A stretch of 20,461 nucleotides of DNA. It comes from JBDZUZ01 sp040255445 (GTDB lineage Bacteria > Planctomycetota > Phycisphaerae > Phycisphaerales > UBA1924). Below, piece by piece: positions 14,744 through 20,461 of the stretch. The stretch spans positions 1 through 20,461 of the forward strand of contig JBDZUZ010000064.1 of NCBI GenBank assembly GCA_040255445.1. Direction: 5' to 3'. The notes below the pieces were generated by a model. It was not told the DNA's origin. It saw only the letters and a list, made by a program, of their open reading frames with translations, and made no database searches. Each line of letters begins with the position of its first letter. The stretch's first letter is position 1. The position numbers and the translations under genes were made by a program.

Positions 14744-17110
14744 TCACGGCAACTTCACCAACCGCCGCACCACCCACTCAAACGACGCCAGCAGAATGAA
14801 CAGCGCCCACACCAGCGGCTTGTCCCAGAGCGTCTCGGTCTCGGGCGTTCCGAGCAGCCGCAGTTCGCGGTTCGGCAGCTTCTCCGGCAGCGTCGTGATC
14901 GCATCGACGCCGATCACCTCGCCGCCGGTGGCCGCCGCCAGCGACCGCAGCGCCTCGTGGTCCGCCTGCGGGACACGCAGTTCATCATCGGGCAGCGCGA
15001 CCTCGACCCGCGCGGCGAGCCCCATACCCGCCAGCAGCGGGTCGCTCGCCTCGATCAAGTACTGCCCCGGCTCGGTCGCCAGCCACGACCCGGCGAAGGA
15101 TGCCACCGCGTCGGTGACATCCGAATCCGGCTGCAGCGCGATCTCCGTGGGCAGTGCGCCCTCGATGGCCTCACCCTCACGCGTCATCGGCGTCACGCGC
15201 ACCTTCACATCCGCCGGCCGCGCATCCATTAGCCGCTGATCCAGCAGTCGCACGCTCACCTGCACGCGCTGCTCGGTCTCCGCGATCTCCGGTGTGACGT
15301 TCATCACCGCCGGAGCGCCGCCGCGGCCGAGGCTCTCGCGGGCCAGCAGCCGCACCAGCGGGATCCAGAAGCGTTCGGGCAGCGTCTCGCCGCGGCCGTA
15401 GCGATACCGCCAGATCTCATCGGTCCCGACATACACGATGCGGCCCGCGCCGTAGCGCATCGTCGCCACCAGCGGCGCGGGGTTCTGCGTCGTGCCCACC
15501 GGCACGGCGGTCGCGAGCACTTCCGCCGTGGGCTTCATCGCGCTGGGCAGGAGCTGCTGCGCCCACCGCAGCGCGGACCATCCAAGATTCGCATCGGTCA
15601 GTTCACTCGGCCAGGGCTCGCCGGGCGTATCGCTGAGCTGCAGCACTCCGTACCGCTCCGCCGCGGGCGCCCGCTCCATCACGACCGGGCTCAGCCACGC
15701 GCTGGGTCCGCCGCCGCGGTCGGTCGAGCCGCCATCGGGCCCCATGCGGAAGGGGATCAGGTCCGCCAGCGGCGTGCCGCGCCACGCGCCCGGCGTTGAG
15801 GCCGGCCCGCCGAGCCACAGCAGACCGCCGCCGCGTTGAGCAACATGATCGCGGATCTGCCGCAACTGCTCCTCGCTGAACATGCTCGGGCGAAGGTCGC
15901 CCATCACGATCACATCGAACTCGGCCCACGCCGCCGCGGTCCGCGGCAGGACATCGAGCGTGATCTCACCTTCCTGGATGTAGCGTCGCTCGGCGCTCAG
16001 GAGCAGCGACACCGAGCGGATCGAGCTCTCCCGCAGCAGCAGGTTCTTGAAGTAGCGCCACTCCCAGCGCGGATAGCCATCGAAGTACGCCACGCGGATC
16101 GGCGAATCCGCGAGGGTGATCCGCACCTGCCGCGTGTTGTTCGAATCGGTCAGGTCCGGCCCCTCGGGCTCGAGCACGATCCGCCACGAGACATCGCCCG
16201 CGTTCCGCGGCCGGGCGGTCAGTGTGACTGGCTCGCTGTCGTCGCCGGTGAGGCGCTCTTCGGCGAGCGTCTCGCCGGTTGCATCATCGACGAGCCGCAG
16301 CGTGCCCCGCGGCGGCTGCCCCTCGACACCGAGCGACTCGACATCGACCGTGACCGGCACAAGATCGCCGACGAACGCAGCGCGGGGCCACTCCGCCCGC
16401 GTGATCGCCGCATCGGGGATCGGCTCAGCGCTGCCCAGCGGCGACACGAACACCGGGATCTGGCGGGATTCGAGCTGGCGGATCGTCGAGCTCGCCACCT
16501 GGTCCGACGATCGTCCATCGCTGACGACGACGATGCCCGAAACCGGCTTGCCCGCGATGCGCCGCATGGTCTGCTCGAGCGCTTGGCCCAGCCGCGTCCG
16601 TCGCCCGGTTGCTTCGCCCAGCGACACCGCTCCGCCATCGGAGCGCAGGTCGTAGGAAGCGCCGTCGAACCCCATCAAGAGGACATTCCGCTCGGCGCGG
16701 AGATCATCGAAGACCGGCCGCGCTTCGCGCACGAGCTCGTTGAGCTGCGCCTCGCGCGACCGCCGCGAGCCCGTCCCGCCCGGCGCATCCTCGACCGTCA
16801 TCGAAGCCGAGCGGTCGAAGAGGAACACCACCCAGTCCTTCTCAACCCGCTCGGTCTGCTTCGAGAGTTGCGGCCCCAGCAGCAGCACCACGATCAGCAG
16901 CAGGAGCAGCCCGCGCGCAATCCCCAGCACGATCCGCGGCCCCCGCGCGCCCACCAGCCGTGAGTACCCCCACAGCCCCGCCGCAGCGCACCCCGCGATC
17001 ACCGCGAGCCAGCCCCAGGTCGGCATCTCCCGCGCGAACTCGAACACGACATCGCCATCGCCCGTCGACAGCCGCTTCAGGTTCAGGATCTGGTCGAGCA
17101 GTTCGTTCAC
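14744..17110 (-). CDS. Membrane VWA / GATase-like protein of the DUF58-BatA cluster
   Basis: The 788-residue protein has two N-terminal transmembrane segments (about 31-53 and 60-79) and a VWA domain from about 93 with an intact-looking metal site: DRSAS at 99-103, TRLGQAL at 172-178 and VVSDGRSS at 195-202. Ig-like beta strands follow (about 235-335), then a Rossmann/GATase1-like domain beginning IRVAYFDGYPRWEWRYFKN (338-356) with FDVIVMGDL (398-406) and GGGLLWLGG (427-435); no nucleophilic cysteine occurs at that elbow, so glutaminase activity is unlikely. After another beta-rich region a C-terminal hydrophobic helix (about 766-782) ends in RRLVKLP. This architecture is known in planctomycete MoxR/DUF58 clusters. 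GTG 17110 is supported by AGGAGG seven bases upstream and overlaps the BatA-like stop by 4 bases (GTGA), so translation is probably coupled. The function is not established. Confidence 0.88.
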   Translation of the reverse strand: MNELLDQILNLKRLSTGDGDVVFEFAREMPTWGWLAVIAGCAAAGLWGYSRLVGARGPRIVLGIARGLLLLLIVVLLLGPQLSKQTERVEKDWVVFLFDRSASMTVEDAPGGTGSRRSREAQLNELVREARPVFDDLRAERNVLLMGFDGASYDLRSDGGAVSLGEATGRRTRLGQALEQTMRRIAGKPVSGIVVVSDGRSSDQVASSTIRQLESRQIPVFVSPLGSAEPIPDAAITRAEWPRAAFVGDLVPVTVDVESLGVEGQPPRGTLRLVDDATGETLAEERLTGDDSEPVTLTARPRNAGDVSWRIVLEPEGPDLTDSNNTRQVRITLADSPIRVAYFDGYPRWEWRYFKNLLLRESSIRSVSLLLSAERRYIQEGEITLDVLPRTAAAWAEFDVIVMGDLRPSMFSEEQLRQIRDHVAQRGGGLLWLGGPASTPGAWRGTPLADLIPFRMGPDGGSTDRGGGPSAWLSPVVMERAPAAERYGVLQLSDTPGEPWPSELTDANLGWSALRWAQQLLPSAMKPTAEVLATAVPVGTTQNPAPLVATMRYGAGRIVYVGTDEIWRYRYGRGETLPERFWIPLVRLLARESLGRGGAPAVMNVTPEIAETEQRVQVSVRLLDQRLMDARPADVKVRVTPMTREGEAIEGALPTEIALQPDSDVTDAVASFAGSWLATEPGQYLIEASDPLLAGMGLAARVEVALPDDELRVPQADHEALRSLAAATGGEVIGVDAITTLPEKLPNRELRLLGTPETETLWDKPLVWALFILLASFEWVVRRLVKLP

Positions 17111-19500
17111 GCGGCGGCCTCCTGACCAGCGCCGCCCGCAGCGCCCGAGCCGCCAGCGCCGCCAGCCGCCGCATCCTCCAGCCGCGCATGGCTGAAGACC
17201 TTCGCGAGCACAACCTCGATCAACCCAACGACCAGCGCTGCGATCAGCAGGGGCAAGCTCAGCGTCGGCGCATCATCCGAACGGCGTAGATCAAACGCCG
17301 GCCCCTCGGCCGCGCTGGGCGAGCCGCCCGCATCCGCATCGATCCACTCAACCTCCGCGCCCGCGCCGCTGAGCCAGGAAGCGACCTCGGCGGTATCGAG
17401 CGTGTTCACAACGCCGCCGGCTGCATCAGGGTTGACGGCGATCGTCGCGAGCGTGCGGCCATCGCCGCTCCGCGCGGCCCACAGCCCGCTCCGCTGGATC
17501 GCGGATTCGGGCTGCCCCGCCGCGGCGGTCCCGCCCCGCACCACACGCAGAATCTCCCCCGCGCCGCTCAGCGACACAAGCTCGACAGCGCCATCGGGCA
17601 TGACCGGGATCTCGCCCGCCGTGGCCTTCCGCGTGCCCACCGCGCGGCCGACGCCCTGGCGGATCAGTTCCTGCGTCAGCGGCACCATCAGCGGCTTGGT
17701 CGCGATATCGCTCCACGACAGCGCGGGCGATGTCGTCAGCAGCACCAGCGCGCCGCGATCGCTCACCGCCGCGCTGCTGTTCCCACCGCCGGTCGCGATC
17801 ACCAGCGGCCGTCCATCCGCCAGCCGCAGCCACGCCTCGCCCTCGCCGCCCGAACCCTCAAGGCCTGACATCTGCACCGGCAGGATCCTCGACACCCGCG
17901 CCGGCCGCACAAGCTCCACCAGTTCCGGCCCGATCAGCGCGAGCGGGTCATCGCTGAACGCCGAGCGGTCCGCGCTGATCTCCGCGCCGCCCCCCGCGAT
18001 CTCCTCGGCATCCCGCGCGATCGTCCACGACACCTCGAACGCCGCGAGCATCGCATCGGTCCAGAGGTGCGTCTCGACCTCCGCCGGGGGCACGACCATG
18101 ACGAGCGCGCCCCGCGCGGCCGCATCGGCCAGTTGCTCCCACCCGCCCGCGTTCAAGAGGTCCGGCCGCGTCACGATCGCCGCGTCGTACGGCGCGAGCG
18201 CCCCCGCGCCCTCGATGTCCCGCCGCGGATCCAGCCGCGAGATGCGGATGTCCGTCGCGGTGCGGCGGAAGCTCAGCGCATCGGCCCGCGGCGTGAGCGC
18301 GAGCGAGAACCAGTCCGCCGCGCTGTACGCATCGATCGCCGAGCCCGGCCGCGCCGTCGTCTCCGCGGCAATGACCGCGACCTCCAGCCGCCGGCGGAAC
18401 TCGACCGGCGCCCGCGACACATTGTCGTTCGAGAGCGCATCGCCGCCCACCGCGCCCGTCACGATCAGCGAACCGCCCGCCTGCGGCAGCGCCCGCGGCT
18501 GCACGAGCGCGAGCGCGGAAGCGACCTCCTGCCCGGGCGCGAAGACCGCTCGTGCGGTGATCGGCGTCTCCGCCGCGCCCGCCCCGCCGCCGGCCACGCC
18601 CCCGGCTCCAGTCGGGCCCCCCGCCGCGTTCCCGGCTTCTGCGGTCACCGTCACCGTTGCCTCACCCGCCTCGCGCACGCCCGGCCCCGAACGACGCACC
18701 GTCACCCGCACCGGGATCGGCTCAACAGCGCTGCCTTCGGCCCCGCCGAGCACCACCGCCCGCAGCGGCTCCACCGACACCACACCGACATTGCCGATGA
18801 CCGCCGCGGCCGGCCGCGTCGCCGCGACCCGCACACCGCCGTCCGCCCGCGCCATCTCGATCGCCCGCTCCGCATCGACGCTGCCGCCGCGGAACTCGCT
18901 GAACACCGCGATGATCGGCTGCCCGGCCTCATCGCGGGACTCATCCATCGCCTCCGACGCCAGCCGCACCGCGCCGGGGATGTCCGCCGCGCTGTCGAGC
19001 GCACGCAGATCCCGCAGCACCGACCGTGCTGAGGCGAAGTCAGCGGTGGGGGGGCTGATCAACGCGCTCGCCGGCCCCGCCGCGCTGTAGATCGCGATGC
19101 GATCGCCGCGCGATGGGTCGAGCTCATCCAGAAGCTCGAGCGCGGCCTCGCGTAGCCGCTCCACCGCAACCGCCCCATCAACCTCCGCCCCGCTCGCGAT
19201 CGACTGATCGATGACCAGATGCACCGTCCGCGCTGTCCCCGCCGCGACCCCCGCCCCGCCCGCGATCAGCGGCTTGCCCACCGCGAGCGCAACCAGCGCC
19301 ACCAGCAGGCACCGCGCCGCCAGCAGCAGGATCTGCTCCAGGTTCATCCGCCGCCGCTGCCGCCGATAGGCCTCGAGCAGAAACTTCATCGCCCCCCACG
19401 CCACCGGCCGACGCCGCCGCCGCATGAGGATGTGAATCAGGATCGGTGCGGCGATGCACGCGAGACCGACCGCCGCCAGGATGGGGTTGAGAAAGATCAC
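17107..19500 (-). CDS. BatA-like membrane protein with degenerate VWA domain
   Basis: The N-terminus matches the BatA (aerotolerance regulator) N-terminal domain: FLNPILAAVGLACIAAPILIHIL (3-25, membrane segment), then RRRRRPVAWGAMKFLLEAYRRQRRRMNLEQ (27-56) and a second membrane segment (about 57-78). A VWA-like domain follows from about 93. Its metal site is degraded: HLVIDQSIAS gives D98-x-S100-x-A102 instead of DxSxS, and the usual Asp of the later motif appears as Glu in VFSEFRGG (199-206). A long extracytoplasmic part follows, with beta-rich segments and an Ala/Gly-rich stretch near 280-300. A C-terminal membrane helix (about 748-770, PLLIAALVVGLIEVVLAKVF) and an Ala/Gly tail complete the 797 residues. 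GTG 19500 overlaps the DUF58 stop as GTGA. In family terms it is a membrane partner of DUF58 and MoxR proteins; its exact role is unknown. Confidence 0.9.
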   Translation of the reverse strand: MIFLNPILAAVGLACIAAPILIHILMRRRRRPVAWGAMKFLLEAYRRQRRRMNLEQILLLAARCLLVALVALAVGKPLIAGGAGVAAGTARTVHLVIDQSIASGAEVDGAVAVERLREAALELLDELDPSRGDRIAIYSAAGPASALISPPTADFASARSVLRDLRALDSAADIPGAVRLASEAMDESRDEAGQPIIAVFSEFRGGSVDAERAIEMARADGGVRVAATRPAAAVIGNVGVVSVEPLRAVVLGGAEGSAVEPIPVRVTVRRSGPGVREAGEATVTVTAEAGNAAGGPTGAGGVAGGGAGAAETPITARAVFAPGQEVASALALVQPRALPQAGGSLIVTGAVGGDALSNDNVSRAPVEFRRRLEVAVIAAETTARPGSAIDAYSAADWFSLALTPRADALSFRRTATDIRISRLDPRRDIEGAGALAPYDAAIVTRPDLLNAGGWEQLADAAARGALVMVVPPAEVETHLWTDAMLAAFEVSWTIARDAEEIAGGGAEISADRSAFSDDPLALIGPELVELVRPARVSRILPVQMSGLEGSGGEGEAWLRLADGRPLVIATGGGNSSAAVSDRGALVLLTTSPALSWSDIATKPLMVPLTQELIRQGVGRAVGTRKATAGEIPVMPDGAVELVSLSGAGEILRVVRGGTAAAGQPESAIQRSGLWAARSGDGRTLATIAVNPDAAGGVVNTLDTAEVASWLSGAGAEVEWIDADAGGSPSAAEGPAFDLRRSDDAPTLSLPLLIAALVVGLIEVVLAKVFSHARLEDAAAGGAGGSGAAGGAGQEAAA
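17118..17123 (-). promoter_or_regulatory. Ribosome-binding site of the VWA/GATase-like gene
   Basis: A perfect AGGAGG on the minus strand lies 7 bases before GTG 17110, inside the final codons of the BatA-like gene. It is the strongest Shine-Dalgarno match in the window and fixes this start despite the GTGA overlap. Confidence 0.7.
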
Positions 19501-20461
19501 CCGTACTTGCTCTTCTTCAGCTGCGCGTTCCGCCGCGCCACGAACGCTGCCAGCGCGGGGCCCAGCCAGTCGTGCGTGCTGATCTTCTGGTAGTCAAAGC
19601 CCATGCCCAGCACGAGCTTCTCCACCGCCTCCCGGTGGCTCTTGAACGCCTCCAGATACGCCGCCCGCAGCGACCGCGGATCGATCCGCACCGCGCTCTC
19701 CCCCTCCAGCCCCTCGAAGGGCGCGGCATCGGTGAAGTCGAACCGCTCCTCCGCCCGGTCGATCGTCTGGAACACGATCAGATCGTGCCGCGCGTGCCGG
19801 ATCCGCGCCAGCGCTGCCCGGATCTGCTCGATGTCCACGAACAGGTCCGACACCAGCGCGATCACCGACCGGTTTGTTAATTTTCCCAGCGCCTGATCGA
19901 TTGACCGCGCAAAGTCCGTCGACCGGTGGGCCGACTCCACCGGGTGCGTCGAGAGCGCGCCCACGATCTGTCGCCACGTCCCCTGACTGCCGCTGGTCCG
20001 CACCATCGCGCGGATCTCATCGGAGAAGACCGTCAGCCCCACCCGGTCCCCCTGCCGGAGCGTGATGTACGCCAAGGCCGCCGCCAGCGCCGTCGCGTGG
20101 TCGAACTTCGACCACTGCGGCCGCCCATCCGGGCTCGTCTCCCGCCCCGTGCCCGAAGCTTCCTTAAAGGATCGGCTCCCGTAGCTCATCGAGCCGGAGG
20201 CATCGACCATCACGAAGAGGTCGAGGTTCGTTTCCTGTTGATACTGCTTGAGTTGCAGCTTGTCGGTGCGGCCGTACACCTTCCAGTCAAGGTGCCGCAG
20301 ATCGTCCCCGGGCACATACGGCCGGTGCTGGGCGAACTCGACACTGAACCCCTGAAAAGGCGATCGGTGCTGCCCGCTCGAGATCCCCTCGACGATCATC
20401 TTCGCCCGCAACTCGAACGACCCCAGCTTCGCCAGCGTCTGCGGGTGCAGATACAGCGAGG
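19497..20461 (-). CDS. DUF58 domain protein (VWA-like), 5' partial
   Basis: DUF58 proteins are VWA-type proteins usually encoded beside MoxR AAA+ ATPases. The frame stays open to the right window edge; the residues before the TTG at 20411 (SLYLHPQTLAKLGSFELRAK) match the family N-terminus, so the gene continues beyond the window and TTG is not its start. About 320 residues are visible. Motifs, counted from the first whole codon at the edge: GFSVEFAQHRPYVPGDD (37-53), LRHLDWKVYGRTDKL (54-68), the metal-site motif VMVDASGSMS (D86, S88, S90), LRQGDRVGLTVFSDE (134-148) and IALVSDLF (200-207). An insertion of about 20 residues follows the metal-site loop (SRSFKEASGTGRETSPDG). No transmembrane segment is visible, so this member is probably cytoplasmic. 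It is the first visible gene of the minus-strand operon and its stop overlaps the BatA-like start. Confidence 0.95.
   Translation of the reverse strand, partial: SLYLHPQTLAKLGSFELRAKMIVEGISSGQHRSPFQGFSVEFAQHRPYVPGDDLRHLDWKVYGRTDKLQLKQYQQETNLDLFVMVDASGSMSYGSRSFKEASGTGRETSPDGRPQWSKFDHATALAAALAYITLRQGDRVGLTVFSDEIRAMVRTSGSQGTWRQIVGALSTHPVESAHRSTDFARSIDQALGKLTNRSVIALVSDLFVDIEQIRAALARIRHARHDLIVFQTIDRAEERFDFTDAAPFEGLEGESAVRIDPRSLRAAYLEAFKSHREAVEKLVLGMGFDYQKISTHDWLGPALAAFVARRNAQLKKSKYG

Overview
The window is very GC-rich DNA with strong G/C bias at third codon positions. It reads as the chromosome of a planctomycete, most likely of class Phycisphaerae. This rests on three things: the gene set of the minus-strand block (DUF58, a BatA-like protein, a VWA/GATase-like protein, a DUF4175-like coiled-coil protein and an exported toroid protein), the frequent GTG starts, and the sparse Shine-Dalgarno signals. 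The assignment is an inference from gene content; there is no rRNA or other marker in the window.

Left part (1-7320), mainly plus strand: peptidoglycan and tRNA modification. A SpoIID-family protein, cut by the window edge, is followed by a small unrecognised minus-strand gene (1018-1597) that appears to change frame internally. Then come queA (queuosine synthesis), murE, murF and mraY. MurE carries the DNPR motif of meso-diaminopimelate-adding ligases, so these three genes give a nearly complete route from UDP-MurNAc-dipeptide to lipid I. The usual division genes (mraZ, rsmH, ftsL, ftsI) do not precede murE, and murD, ftsW and murG do not follow mraY, so this is a reduced dcw cluster.

Right part (7339-20461), all minus strand and therefore transcribed from right to left: DUF58 (cut by the window end), a BatA-like VWA protein, a membrane VWA/GATase-like protein, a 1286-residue DUF4175-like membrane coiled-coil protein, a small exported Q/S-rich protein, an exported alpha-toroid (prenyltransferase/squalene-oxidase repeat) protein, and an exported protein with a possible carbohydrate-binding-like C-terminal domain. 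Four junctions are overlapping or nearly so, which suggests an operon. Two gaps break the packing. One is a 289-base pyrimidine-rich spacer containing an 8-bp tandem repeat (14679-14740). The other is a spacer of about 150 bases containing a strong two-part inverted repeat (8648-8690). A MoxR-type AAA+ ATPase would be expected just beyond the right edge.

The two blocks converge with only 18 bases between mraY and the last gene of the minus-strand operon. The minus-strand block looks like a functionally uncharacterised envelope system: three VWA-type proteins that differ in metal-site integrity, a very large membrane coiled coil and three exported partners. It is the best candidate in the window for an undescribed biological system.
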